Shown here one piece after another: positions 19,162 through 28,302 of a DNA stretch of 64,000 nt. The notes under the pieces were generated by a model, which saw nothing but the letters and a program-made list of their open reading frames with translations, ran no database searches and was not told where the DNA came from. Origin of the DNA: Rhizobium nepotum 39/7 (GTDB lineage Bacteria; Pseudomonadota; Alphaproteobacteria; Rhizobiales; Rhizobiaceae); the NCBI RefSeq assembly GCF_000949865.1, contig NZ_JWJH01000003.1, positions 265,785-329,784 of the forward strand, given 5' to 3'. The position numbers were made by a program, and so were the translations under genes. Positions within the stretch are counted from its first letter, which is position 1. The number at the start of each line of letters is the position of its first letter.

Positions 19162-19656
19162 TCAGAGGTAATCCGCCGAGACGTGCGGGCTGGCGTGGAT
19201 GAAGCTCCACATGTCCTTGCTGACCTCGACGATGTCCGTGATCGACTTTTCGAGGTGCTCGATTTCCTTCTCGTCCATGCGTTCGACCTTGCCGTAACGG
19301 ACCTGGCTGTCGTCTTCCACCAGCCGCATCAGCTGGGTGCTGGCGATTTCGCCCTTCTCGTCGAAGGAATAGATGCAGTGATTGTATTTGTTGCGCGTCT
19401 TCGCTTCCTTCTTGAGCCGCGCCATGATGGAGAGAATGGTCTTGCGGTCCGGCGCGGGCGTTGAGGGAAGCTTCGCCAGACGCTCGATGAGGTCCATGCG
19501 CGCCCGCGTGGTGTTGAGCGTCAGGAACACGACGATGGCAGCTTCCTTCTCCACTTTCAGGAGATGGACGATCAGATAGATCATCAGGCTTTCGGTGTTG
19601 GTCCACACATAATTCAGCCTGCCGACCATCAGCAATACATCCGACATCGCCGCCAT
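19162..19656 (-). CDS. Conserved hypothetical cytoplasmic protein, 164 aa
   Basis: Mostly helical, with no signal peptide. The N-terminal part (LNYVWTNTESLMIYLIVHLLKVEKEAAIVVFLTLNTTRARMDLI) is hydrophobic-helical, and KYNHCIYSFDEKGEIAS is a recognisable block of a family common in rhizobia but uncharacterised to me. GGGAG is 8 bases before ATG. It is convergent with exoQ (21 bases apart) and lies downstream of the HlyD gene on the same strand (113-base gap). Function unknown. Confidence 0.7.
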   Translation of the reverse strand: MAAMSDVLLMVGRLNYVWTNTESLMIYLIVHLLKVEKEAAIVVFLTLNTTRARMDLIERLAKLPSTPAPDRKTILSIMARLKKEAKTRNKYNHCIYSFDEKGEIASTQLMRLVEDDSQVRYGKVERMDEKEIEHLEKSITDIVEVSKDMWSFIHASPHVSADYL

Positions 19657-19769
19657 GCTGATTCTCCCGCCCCAATGAAATATACTGGCATTCTATGCCC
19701 GTCAGTGCAGGATTGACAGTGTATGCCCTAAAAACCGCTGCGCACTTTTACCGGAGATGCTCTATTTCT

Positions 19770-21128
19770 TTATCTTTCCTTGAAGGCGCGGGACATGCTG
19801 TCGGAAATGGGCTTGGTCAGATATTCGAAGAAGGTGCGCTCCGAAGTCTGGATCAGAACGTCGGCCGGCATGCCGGGCACGGGGTGGAAATTATGGACCT
19901 TGGCGATCTCCTCGTCGGAAATCTGCACGCGCACGATATAGACGTCCTTGACCTGCATGCCTGCATTTTCCTCGATGCTGTCGGCGGAAACGTAAAAGAC
20001 CTTGCCGTTCAAAACGGGCGTCGTGCGGCGGTCCAGCGCCGAAAGACGGATCGCGGCGATCTGGCCCTCATGCAATTGATCGATCGAGGTTCTGAGAACC
20101 TGCGCCTCAAGGATCAGGGGAACATGGGCGGGCAGGATTTCCATGATCGGCTTACCGGTGGTGATGACGCCGCCGGCGGTATGGTAATAGGCGCGTACCA
20201 CTGTGCCGTTGACGGGGGAGCGGATGACCGTGCGCTCCAGCACTTCGGCGGCACCGCGCACCTGCTCGCGCACGCTATCGAGATCCGCCTCCGCAATTTC
20301 CAATGCGTCGAGCGCTGCCTGCTTGTTGGCATTAAGGGCGATGACCGCTTCCTGCCGGAACTTGGCGATTTCCGCCTCGCTCTGGTTCATTTCGCCGGTC
20401 AGGCGGGCGATATCGCCCATGGCATCGGCGATGGCGCGTTCCAGCGCCAGCATGTCGGTCTTGCGGATGACGCCGTCCCTGGCGAGCTTTGCCTTGGAAT
20501 CGCGCTCCTGCGTTAAAAGCGCCAGTTGCCGGTCGAAGGACTGTTTTTGTCCGTCATAACCCGTATAGCGGAACTCAAGCGACCGGATGTTCTTGTCGAT
20601 GAGGTTCAGCTGTTCCTCAAGCTTGATGAGCTTGCTGTGGAACACGATGTTCTGGCTCTGGATGATGGACTTGATATCCGGATCGCCGGCTTCCTTCATC
20701 ACGATGTCTGGTACCTTGAAGCTCTTTTCTCCCTGCGCCTCGGCTCGCAGGCGCGTCACGATGGTTTCGAGGCGGAGCCGCCGCAGCTGCAACATGCGTT
20801 CGTTGGCGAGCGCTGTCGTCTTGTCGAGCGTCAGCAACACATCGCCTTCCTCGACGGTGTCGCCTTCGCTGACCATCATTTCCTTGATGATGCCGCCTTC
20901 CAGATGCTGGACGATCTTGTTGTTGCCGGTGGCGACGAAGCTGCCCTGGGCGATGATGGCGGAAGAGAGCGGCGCCGTGCCCGCCCAGTATCCAAACCCG
21001 CCGAAGGAGGCAAGCAGCACGGCCAGACCGATGGAACTGTGCAGGCGAATGGAACGCGGCACTTCGCTGTACCATTCAAGCTGGCCCTGGGATTTTACCT
21101 CGGCGATGGCGGTTTTTTTCCTGAACAT
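19770..21128 (-). CDS. Type I secretion membrane fusion protein (HlyD family)
   Basis: Periplasmic adaptor of a type I secretion system, 452 residues: a cytoplasmic N-terminus of about 30 residues, one membrane helix (SIGLAVLLASFGGFGYWAG), a lipoyl-like half (FVATGNNKIVQHLEGGIIKEMMVSEGDTVEEGDVLLTLD), a coiled-coil hairpin (about 110-290), the second lipoyl half (IRSPVNGTVVRAYYHTAGGVI) and the C-terminal beta barrel. HLEGGI is the PrtE/HlyD signature. GAGGATC precedes ATG at 21128, 8 bases after the ABC exporter stop. The outer-membrane TolC partner is not in the window. Confidence 0.9.
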   Translation of the reverse strand: MFRKKTAIAEVKSQGQLEWYSEVPRSIRLHSSIGLAVLLASFGGFGYWAGTAPLSSAIIAQGSFVATGNNKIVQHLEGGIIKEMMVSEGDTVEEGDVLLTLDKTTALANERMLQLRRLRLETIVTRLRAEAQGEKSFKVPDIVMKEAGDPDIKSIIQSQNIVFHSKLIKLEEQLNLIDKNIRSLEFRYTGYDGQKQSFDRQLALLTQERDSKAKLARDGVIRKTDMLALERAIADAMGDIARLTGEMNQSEAEIAKFRQEAVIALNANKQAALDALEIAEADLDSVREQVRGAAEVLERTVIRSPVNGTVVRAYYHTAGGVITTGKPIMEILPAHVPLILEAQVLRTSIDQLHEGQIAAIRLSALDRRTTPVLNGKVFYVSADSIEENAGMQVKDVYIVRVQISDEEIAKVHNFHPVPGMPADVLIQTSERTFFEYLTKPISDSMSRAFKER

Positions 21129-21136
21129 GACGATCC

Positions 21137-23356
21137 TCAACCTTCGATCTGCGGAGACTGGCCGCTTGGCCGGGCATTGCCGGAAATGGCCTTCAGCACG
21201 TCCATCCGTTCGCCGAACATGGCGACAGATCCGTCCTTCAGCACCATGATCTTGTCGACGCACTGAAGAAGTGCCGGCCGCTGGGTGATGGTGACGGTGG
21301 TAATGCCCTGTTTCTTGGCGTGCAGAATGGCCTTTGCCAGCGCCTGCTCGCCCTGCGTATCGAGGTTGGAGTTGGGCTCGTCCAGTACCACGAATTTGGG
21401 GTCGCCGAAGAAGGCGCGGGCAAGCGCGATGCGCTGTTTCTGGCCACCGGAAAGCGGCGCGCCATCGGCGGCGACCACCGTCTCGTAGCCTTGCGGGAAA
21501 CCGGCGATCAGCTCGTGCACGTCGGCCAGCACGGCCGCCTCATAGATCTGACGATCTTCGACATCGTCGCGCATGCGGCAGATATTGGCCTTGATGGTGC
21601 CGGGAAAAAGCTGCACGTCCTGCGGCAGGTAACCGATGCTCTCACCGAATTGCCGCTGATCCCAGTTGCGCAGGTCCATGAGGTCGAGGCGGACATTTCC
21701 TGAGGTGGGTAGAATGGAGCCGACCAGCATTTTGCCGAGCGTCGTCTTGCCGGAGCCGGAATTGCCGATGATGGCGAGCGACTCTCCCTTTTTCAGTGAA
21801 AAGGAAATGCCGTTCAAGATCACCTTCTTCTGCGGCGGCGGCACGAAGAGGATACGCTCCACATCCAGACGGCCTTCCGGATTGGGCAGCCGCAGGCGCG
21901 GGAAGTTTAAAGGCGAACTGATGAGAAGCTGCTTGATGCGGCCATAAGAGGCTGCGGATTTGTTGAACTGGTGCCAGCCTTCGATCGCCCCTTCGATGGG
22001 CGCCAGCGCGCGGCCGGAAATGATGGAGGCGGCAATCACCATGCCGCCGGTCAGTTCGCCGGCAAGCGACAGATGCGCGCCCCAGCCCAGTAATGCCACC
22101 TGGGTTATCATGCGGGCGGCCTTGGAGACGCCGGAAAACATGATGTTGCGATCCTGCGCCGCCACATGCGACTTCAGTGATCCGGCCGTTTCGCGGCCCC
22201 ACATCTTCACCGCCTCGGGGATCATGGCCAGAGCATTGATGATCTGCGAGTTGCGCGACATGGAATCGAGATGGAAATTGGCGCGGCTGAGATAACCGGA
22301 CGCTTCGGAGAATTGTCTGGCGGTGAAACGCTGGTTCAGCCAGGCGATGATGAACAGCACCACGCAGCAGACCATGATGATGATGCCGAGATGCGGATGG
22401 ACGAGATAGACCACCACGATGAAAAGCGGCATCAGCGGGGCATCGAGAAAGGCGATCAACGTGCCGGAGGTGAGGAAGGAGCGCAGCTGCTGCAAGTCCT
22501 GCAATGTCTGGTAGTCCTTGCCGCTGCCATGCAGCGAGGCGCGGGCGGCGGCCGAAAGGATCGGCGCGCCAAGCTGCACTTCCAGCTCGACGGCGGTGCG
22601 CATCAGGATAAAGCGCCGAATGGCATCCATGAAGGCCTGCAGCAGAACCGCGCCGAGGACGGCGACCGTCAGCATCACCAGCGTATCCATCGAGCGGCTG
22701 GTCAGCACCCGGTCCGAAATCTGGAACAGATAGAGCGGAATGGCGAGCAGCAGGACATTGATGGCGACGGTAAACAGCATCACCACCACCATGTTACGGC
22801 GCACGGCAGCAATGCCCTTGGCGAGACTTGCGGCGAAATTGACCGGCTCACTGCGCTTGTGGAAGCCGCTCTGGCTTCCGCCGCCACCACCGCCGCCACC
22901 GCCATTGTCTAAGGGATCCTTGCCGTTGCCGCCGCCGCCCGTCACCGGCCGGCGTTCGTTTTCACGGATCGGTCCGTCATTATTGTCGATGGTCTTGACG
23001 AAAGGCAGTTCGGGCGCGGTCTTCAGCTCGGTATTGTCCACCTTGGCCTGCGGTGTCGGCGGGGAGGCGGGCTGCCTGTCCTGCTGCGGCGCGGGCCTTT
23101 CCCGAGGAGCGTCGCGCATTTGCGCCGGTTGTGCGGTCGGGGAGGGTTGCGAAAGAGGCGGCGTCAGTGGGGTCTCGGCGGAGGGGGGAGCTGTTTTCGC
23201 CACCTGTTCCGCGCCGGATAATTGGCGCAGGTTCTCGACGGCTTCGTTGATGGCTGAGATGCAGGCATCCGTCAGCTTGCTGTCTTCCGCGTCCTGATCC
23301 AGCGACAAGTCCAGCGAGCGCCCGTCGGCAATGGTTTTTCTTGAAATATGATCCAT
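21137..23356 (-). CDS. Type I secretion ABC exporter with disordered N-terminal extension
   Basis: Inner-membrane permease-ATPase of the PrtD/PrsD type, 739 residues. Residues 1 to about 170 are a low-complexity extension rich in Pro, Gln, Asn and Gly, with a run of nine glycines before SQSGFHKRSEP. The ABC transmembrane domain follows (six helices). The C-terminal ATPase has Walker A IIGNSGSGKTTL, signature LSGGQKQRIALARA, Walker B VVLDEP and D-loop SNLD. No C39 peptidase domain. Start at 23356 has GAGGGG upstream. Cargo is presumably the two proteins encoded just upstream. Confidence 0.92.
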   Translation of the reverse strand: MDHISRKTIADGRSLDLSLDQDAEDSKLTDACISAINEAVENLRQLSGAEQVAKTAPPSAETPLTPPLSQPSPTAQPAQMRDAPRERPAPQQDRQPASPPTPQAKVDNTELKTAPELPFVKTIDNNDGPIRENERRPVTGGGGNGKDPLDNGGGGGGGGGSQSGFHKRSEPVNFAASLAKGIAAVRRNMVVVMLFTVAINVLLLAIPLYLFQISDRVLTSRSMDTLVMLTVAVLGAVLLQAFMDAIRRFILMRTAVELEVQLGAPILSAAARASLHGSGKDYQTLQDLQQLRSFLTSGTLIAFLDAPLMPLFIVVVYLVHPHLGIIIMVCCVVLFIIAWLNQRFTARQFSEASGYLSRANFHLDSMSRNSQIINALAMIPEAVKMWGRETAGSLKSHVAAQDRNIMFSGVSKAARMITQVALLGWGAHLSLAGELTGGMVIAASIISGRALAPIEGAIEGWHQFNKSAASYGRIKQLLISSPLNFPRLRLPNPEGRLDVERILFVPPPQKKVILNGISFSLKKGESLAIIGNSGSGKTTLGKMLVGSILPTSGNVRLDLMDLRNWDQRQFGESIGYLPQDVQLFPGTIKANICRMRDDVEDRQIYEAAVLADVHELIAGFPQGYETVVAADGAPLSGGQKQRIALARAFFGDPKFVVLDEPNSNLDTQGEQALAKAILHAKKQGITTVTITQRPALLQCVDKIMVLKDGSVAMFGERMDVLKAISGNARPSGQSPQIEG

Positions 23357-23432
23357 TTATAGTGGTCCCCTCGGTAATCTTGCGGTGTCTGCGGTTTCGG
23401 TGGCGGATGTTTCCTCCTCCGCCCGCCAAAAC

Positions 23433-25454
23433 CTATGCAGTGACCCCCTGCATGACGTCGGATGAATGGGCGCTCGACCACGACATGTCGTGACCGGCAT
23501 TGATGATGCCATCGGATTCATTCTGGATGGTGGCGGGGTCGTCGTGAAGAAAGGCGATGATCTCGTTCGCCAGCTGGCCGTTTTGCCCCGGTTGCGACGC
23601 ATCGTTTTCGATGATGCCGCCCTGTATCAGTATGGCGTCGGAATACACTCCGCCGGCAACGTAGGTTGTCGAACCGAAGCTGTCGTAATCGATGATCTGC
23701 GCGAGATTGACGACGGCGTTGCTGCCGGTGTCGATGTGGACGGTGGCGTTTTCGTTGTTTTCTAGAACCTTGGCGGCGGCCTGTGTCACATCGTCGGAAT
23801 CGCCCAGCACGCTCACCTGTTTGATGATGCTGACGTCATAAAGGTTGCCGGTGATGTAGAGAACGTTCAGCCCCTCATAGCCGGCGAAATTGACATCATG
23901 GGCAAGCGCATCCGGTATGTTGGGGTCGCGCTCGTTGATCGCGTTCACCGTCTGCGTCATGTAGTCCGGCATGGTTTCGAAACGGTCGTTGCCGCCGACA
24001 TTGTGAATGGCGGCATCGTTCCACAGCAGGTTGTTGCCGGACTGGATGGTGGCGCCATCGGGCGCACCGGCATTGGCGCGCGCCCAGTCATTGTCGTAAA
24101 GCACGGCGATCTGACTGATGATGTTCATGTCCAGCACATTGCCGCCGACGATGATCAGATCGTATTGCATGCCGATGCCGAGGAAATTGGCGATGTTGAG
24201 CGCGGCATTGCCGCCCGTCAGCAGGCTGACGCTGGCGCCCGCAGTGGTGATCGTCAGCGTGTCGTTATCGCTGATGAACTGGTACTGCTCGATCCAGTGC
24301 ACGAAGGACACGTCTCCTTCAAGCACGCTGACACGCCAGGCGGTGGGAAATATCGGCGTTTCACCGTTATCGTTGCTGCTGTCGGCGGTGTCTTCCGCCC
24401 CCGGATAGACGCTGCGTTCGAAGCTTGCGATATTGTAGGCGGCAGTTGCCGCGTGGTCTTCGGATTGCGTGAAAACGGAGGCGATGTCGTCTCGGTCGCT
24501 ATAGATATAGGCTTGGGTGATCGCGTCGATCTGGTGATAGTCGCCCATGACGGCGGTAACGGAGGTCATGACGCCGGTATTGACCAGCGTGGCGATGTTG
24601 GCGACGATATTGGCGCCGGCCGCCACATCAAGGCTGTTGCCGGCGGGGCTGTCCTCATGCAGGGAAACATCGCTCTTTTCCGGCTCTTCAGCCGGCTTGG
24701 CAATGCCACGATCCGGCATGAAGTCGTCGAGCGTCGGCTTTTCGCTGGCTATGGAGCCATTGATATAGAGGCCGTTGATCTCGTTGCCGGCCAGAACAAA
24801 ATCCTGATCCGCGCCGGTGCCGAGGGAGGTAACATCGTTTTCACGGGCGTGATCGATATAATCATGGGCGGATTTGGCCAGTGCCTGCAACGCGTCGTAA
24901 CTGTCGGTGCGCTGGAAAACGGAAAAAGGCGTGAAGACGGCCGCTTCGTTATAGAACTCGACGGTGCGCTGGGTCACGAAACTGGTGTCGCGCGCCACAT
25001 TTGGGCCGTCCGTCATGTTCAGATAGTCATCGTCCTGAAGAATATTGACCTGCGCGATATGGGCAATGACGGAGCCGGGGCCGGTATGCACCACCAGTTC
25101 GCGCTCTTCCTCAAAGGAAAGACGGCCGGGAAAGCGGAAATGCGCGGCTGAAATATCGACCGGTATCGCATTTGCAAGCTGCTGCATGTCGTGTTCGACC
25201 ATGCGGGCGAAATGCGGTTGCAGATAGTCGAAATCATAATAGCCGGCGTGGTATTTGACGCCGGGATCATAATCCTGCAGCGGAACGTCATAATTCTTGT
25301 CGAGCAGCCTTGCCGCTTCGTCATCCGGCAACCGGTCGGGATCCGATTGTACCGCCCCTTCGGTAGGGTTGCTTCTCAGGCGCGCTTCGTCGATTACCGT
25401 GTCGAACAGGCCGATGAAATGCGCGATGATGTCTGAAATTCTGTCGATATGCAT
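23433..25454 (-). CDS. Probable type I secreted protein with non-RTX internal repeats
   Basis: 673 residues, acidic, almost no Cys, no Sec signal; encoded 76 bases upstream of the ABC exporter. The C-terminal half holds recurring units of the form G-x-N-x3-N-I/L-A ... GGN-x2-D-x2-I-I-x-Q-x-x-V-L-x-D-x-D (NIISQIAVLYDND, SIIKQVSVLGDSDD, and weaker copies near NIVANIATL and NAVVNLAQI), suggesting a beta-rich repeat domain. It lacks GGxGxDxUx RTX nonapeptides. GGAGGG precedes ATG at 25454. Secretion is inferred from neighbourhood; the role may be surface or matrix structural. Confidence 0.75.
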   Translation of the reverse strand: MHIDRISDIIAHFIGLFDTVIDEARLRSNPTEGAVQSDPDRLPDDEAARLLDKNYDVPLQDYDPGVKYHAGYYDFDYLQPHFARMVEHDMQQLANAIPVDISAAHFRFPGRLSFEEERELVVHTGPGSVIAHIAQVNILQDDDYLNMTDGPNVARDTSFVTQRTVEFYNEAAVFTPFSVFQRTDSYDALQALAKSAHDYIDHARENDVTSLGTGADQDFVLAGNEINGLYINGSIASEKPTLDDFMPDRGIAKPAEEPEKSDVSLHEDSPAGNSLDVAAGANIVANIATLVNTGVMTSVTAVMGDYHQIDAITQAYIYSDRDDIASVFTQSEDHAATAAYNIASFERSVYPGAEDTADSSNDNGETPIFPTAWRVSVLEGDVSFVHWIEQYQFISDNDTLTITTAGASVSLLTGGNAALNIANFLGIGMQYDLIIVGGNVLDMNIISQIAVLYDNDWARANAGAPDGATIQSGNNLLWNDAAIHNVGGNDRFETMPDYMTQTVNAINERDPNIPDALAHDVNFAGYEGLNVLYITGNLYDVSIIKQVSVLGDSDDVTQAAAKVLENNENATVHIDTGSNAVVNLAQIIDYDSFGSTTYVAGGVYSDAILIQGGIIENDASQPGQNGQLANEIIAFLHDDPATIQNESDGIINAGHDMSWSSAHSSDVMQGVTA

Positions 25455-25602
25455 TGCAGGTCCCTCCCTGATCCTCGCGGCAGGACCCTGGAATGGCGGG
25501 CACACATCTCAGAGGCGGTGCTTCATTTCGCCAAGCCTGGTCTTTTAACCGCGAACTGCACCGGCGGGTGCCGGTGCAGCTCTTTTCGTAGAGAGGTGAT
25601 TA

Positions 25603-26562
25603 TCAGGAGTGATCTTCACCGACGTCCGAAACATGCGAGTTACCGCCTGTGATCGTGGCGTCAACGGCATTGGAGAGCATGTTGGCGCCCTGCACCAGTT
25701 CCAGATGGAAGCCGGAATTTGCAAGAATTGCCGATGCATCCGCAGTGCTTGTACCGGCAGCGTCGTCGCCGGCCTTGAGGTCCCATCCCTTGCCGTCCAT
25801 ACCTTCGGCGCCATAGGCGTCACCGGCATTGGCGCTCAGGTGGTTCTGGGCACCACCGTTGTCCATCTTGATATCCCAGGCCTGATCCTGATCTGCCAGG
25901 TGGTTGGCCTGCACAAGGCTGAAGCCCGTGTCGTTGCCGTCGCCGTTGAGCGAACCGTTGAGGATGTTGTCGACGTCCAGCGTAAAGGAGAAGTCGTCAC
26001 CGAGGTTGAAGGTGAGGTCTCCGCCGGCGATGCCGAGATTGCCGACATCCTTGACGCCCGTGATGTTGCCGAAGTCGTCATCCGACTTGTAGAAACTGTC
26101 AGCGGAGTTGAAGCTGTCGGAGGTCGTCGTGGTTGTTGTTGTCGTGTCGTCGTCGGAATAGGAGAAGGTCTTGGTGTCCGTATCCGTGACCGTCTTCACA
26201 TTGGTGTCGTTATCGCTGTACGACTTGCTTTCGTAGCTCCAGTCGTAATCAGTCTTGATGTCGGTATTGGTTTCGGTGCTGGTCTTGGTGGTTGTGTCGT
26301 TGTCGCTGTATGACTTGCTGTCATAGCTCCAGTCATAATCGTTGTCGCGATTGTCACCATTGCCGACTGCCACATCGATTTTGGCGTCAACATCCACATT
26401 GGTGCTGTTGTCGCTGTTGTCGTTGTTGCGGTTTTCACCGTTTGCGGTGCCGACATTGCTGTCTTCCACCTTGGCGTCATTGGTCGAGGTATTGGCAAAA
26501 CCCTCGGAAAGCGCGCCGATCTTGGTGATGTCATCGCCCGCAGGCTGTGGATTGTAACCCAT
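25603..26562 (-). CDS. Acidic low-complexity protein, probable type I secretion cargo
   Basis: 319 residues extremely rich in Asp, Asn, Ser and Thr; no Cys, no Sec signal. Residues about 75-135 contain a tandem duplication (YDWSYDSKSYSDNDT / YDWSYESKSYSDNDT, about 30-residue period) followed by an eight-Thr run. The C-terminal 50 residues (GFHLELVQGANMLSNAVDAT...) resemble the uncleaved terminal region expected for type I cargo. It is the first gene of the block that continues through the 673-residue protein, ABC exporter and HlyD adaptor. A Ca2+-binding or matrix function is plausible from composition only. Confidence 0.7.
   Translation of the reverse strand: MGYNPQPAGDDITKIGALSEGFANTSTNDAKVEDSNVGTANGENRNNDNSDNSTNVDVDAKIDVAVGNGDNRDNDYDWSYDSKSYSDNDTTTKTSTETNTDIKTDYDWSYESKSYSDNDTNVKTVTDTDTKTFSYSDDDTTTTTTTTSDSFNSADSFYKSDDDFGNITGVKDVGNLGIAGGDLTFNLGDDFSFTLDVDNILNGSLNGDGNDTGFSLVQANHLADQDQAWDIKMDNGGAQNHLSANAGDAYGAEGMDGKGWDLKAGDDAAGTSTADASAILANSGFHLELVQGANMLSNAVDATITGGNSHVSDVGEDHS
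26204..26340. repeat. Imperfect 47-bp direct repeat, 90-bp period, inside the low-complexity gene
   Basis: Copies at 26204-26250 and 26294-26340 match at 42 of 47 bases by eye and encode the duplicated YDWSY-x-SKSYSDND block. Most differences are synonymous, so the repeat is held at protein level. Confidence 0.75.
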
Positions 26563-27472
26563 TTCGATTTCCTCCGAAAAAGCTCGGAGCAGCTTTCGAA
26601 ATCCCTCTCATCTAAAACGGGATTTTTTCGCGCTTGCTCCGTGTTGCACAAAGATTGATGTTTTGCAGATGCACTCGGTACGTTTCATCTGCGGCTCGGC
26701 ATTGGCCCGTGACCGGGCTCTTTTCGTTCAGCCCTTGTGCGCTACTCGGTATAAAGGCGCACAAATCCGTTCCTCGCTCCGATGGGGAGCGCGGTGGCTT
26801 CGTCTTTTTGCTTGTCGTTATGTCTTGAAAAGGAGCCGGCGTTTGCAAACACACGTCAAAGGCCGGGGGTGTCTTTCCATCGATCGCCGTTTTCAGCGAC
26901 GGCCAGACTGTGCCGGAGAAAAATCGGACTTCCTAGCTATCAATTCGGGCTAAACATATCGGCGCCTTCGCCCGAATATATATGCGAGAGGTGGCCGATC
27001 GGGGATTTTCCCGCAGGCTCAGGCGCAAATAACAGCGGATTCGGCAGGAGAAAGCGGCATTTTTGAAAACATGGTTTATTACGGCGGAAAAACACCGTTA
27101 TCCCGAAATGGCACGTCCGGGGAGGTTGTTCACCGGGCAGCTATGTAAAGGGATATCAACTAAAAGTTATATTTTCTCGGATTGCGAAACCGCAGCGAAA
27201 GCTTTTCCGATGTGTTTGTTTTTGCAATGGTTCCAAGATGAATGATTCTATATCCGCGTAACCAATTTTGTACGTCAATTGCAAGAAATAACCCGTTTGG
27301 GCCATTTATTTACACAGCTTTTCGTATTAGCCTCCTTAATTAACGGGTAATTAATGATAGTTGACATGGCTTGATGCGGGAATCGCCCCCTTTGTTTTTA
27401 GGGGTATCCCGGCGAATGACGGACTGCACAACCAAAAAGAATGTAATGCGTAAGCGCTTTAGGGAGGCGTCA
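26563..27472. other. 910-bp non-coding region between secreted-protein gene and LuxR gene
   Basis: Open frames here (for example 26663-26953) lack ribosome binding sites and have spurious Arg/Cys-rich composition. The second half is AT-rich. It must hold divergent promoters for the type I secretion block and the LuxR regulator; no operator was identified. Confidence 0.5.
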
Positions 27473-28243
27473 ATGTTCATGGGAACTTCAGATTATGCGG
27501 CAAAACAGGGTAGTGCCGTTGCTCCTATAAATGGAACTTTATTGATCATAGCGGATCCGGATCTGTTTTCCGAATGTCTCGTGGAGGCGTTGGGCAAAAA
27601 GTTCCCTACATTCGCTGTGGTGAGCGTGGCGTCGTCGGAGAAGATCGACGATGACTACGGCGCCAATGTCCGGCTGGTGCTGCCGTACCGCATGTCGGGC
27701 GAGCGGCTTCATGCCGTTCTGTCGGCGGTCCGTGAAAAGCACCCGGACGCACCGATAGCGCTCGTCGTCGAATCCATCGACAAGGTCGAGGAGCGGCTGA
27801 AGCAGCTGGTGGAGATGCGTATCATCGATGGCGTGCTGCCGCTTAATCTGCGGCTCGATGTCTTCATGGCGGCGGTGGATCTGCTTATGAAAGGCGGAGA
27901 GCATTTTCCGGCCGCTCTTCTCGGCAAGCTCACGCCCTATTCCCATGGCGTCAATGGCAAGAGCGTTCAAGACAACGCCGTGATCGCCAACCGCGCCGAT
28001 GCCCTTGCAGTCAGCAGGAGCGAAATTGCGGCGCTGACGACGCGCGAGGTACAAATCCTCGACCTGCTTTGCAAGGGAACGCAAAACAAGATCATCGCTG
28101 ACCGGCTGCATCTGTCCGAGAACACCGTGAAGGTACACGTTCGCAACATCTACAAGAAGATGAACGTGCGTAACCGCACGGAGGCGGCGTCACGTTTCTT
28201 CCACAAGGATGACGACGCAGCCTTCTCCGGCTGGAAGAACTGA
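27473..28243 (+). CDS. LuxR-family response-regulator-like protein
   Basis: 256 residues. The C-terminal LuxR/FixJ helix-turn-helix (LTTREVQILDLLCKGTQNKIIADRLHLSENTVKVHVRNIYKKMNVRNRTEAA) is complete. The N-terminal domain is receiver-like (TLLIIADPDLFSECLVEAL) but where the phospho-acceptor strand is expected the sequence reads VRLVLPYRM, with no obvious Asp, so it may be a pseudo-receiver. ATG at 27473 has AGGGAGG 7 bases upstream; longer frames are less likely. It lies between the secretion block and the UDP-sugar genes, so it probably regulates matrix genes. Confidence 0.8.
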   Translation: MFMGTSDYAAKQGSAVAPINGTLLIIADPDLFSECLVEALGKKFPTFAVVSVASSEKIDDDYGANVRLVLPYRMSGERLHAVLSAVREKHPDAPIALVVESIDKVEERLKQLVEMRIIDGVLPLNLRLDVFMAAVDLLMKGGEHFPAALLGKLTPYSHGVNGKSVQDNAVIANRADALAVSRSEIAALTTREVQILDLLCKGTQNKIIADRLHLSENTVKVHVRNIYKKMNVRNRTEAASRFFHKDDDAAFSGWKN

Positions 28244-28302
28244 TCCTCAGGTAGGCCAAGTCCGCCCGGGCGTCAGTTTCCAGCAGAGGATATCCTGGAG
28301 GC

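Noticed and set aside
23898..25151. 417-codon open frame on the plus strand opposite the secreted-protein gene
   Set aside because: Antisense shadow: no ribosome binding site, odd composition, and the minus-strand frame has a strong SD, repeats and operon context.
26200..26350. Repeats considered as a CRISPR array
   Set aside because: Only two imperfect copies, in frame with protein repeats, with no variable spacers or cas genes.
26663..26953. Small ORF in the gap upstream of the secreted-protein gene
   Set aside because: No SD, Arg/Cys-rich random-like composition and start within REP-like DNA.
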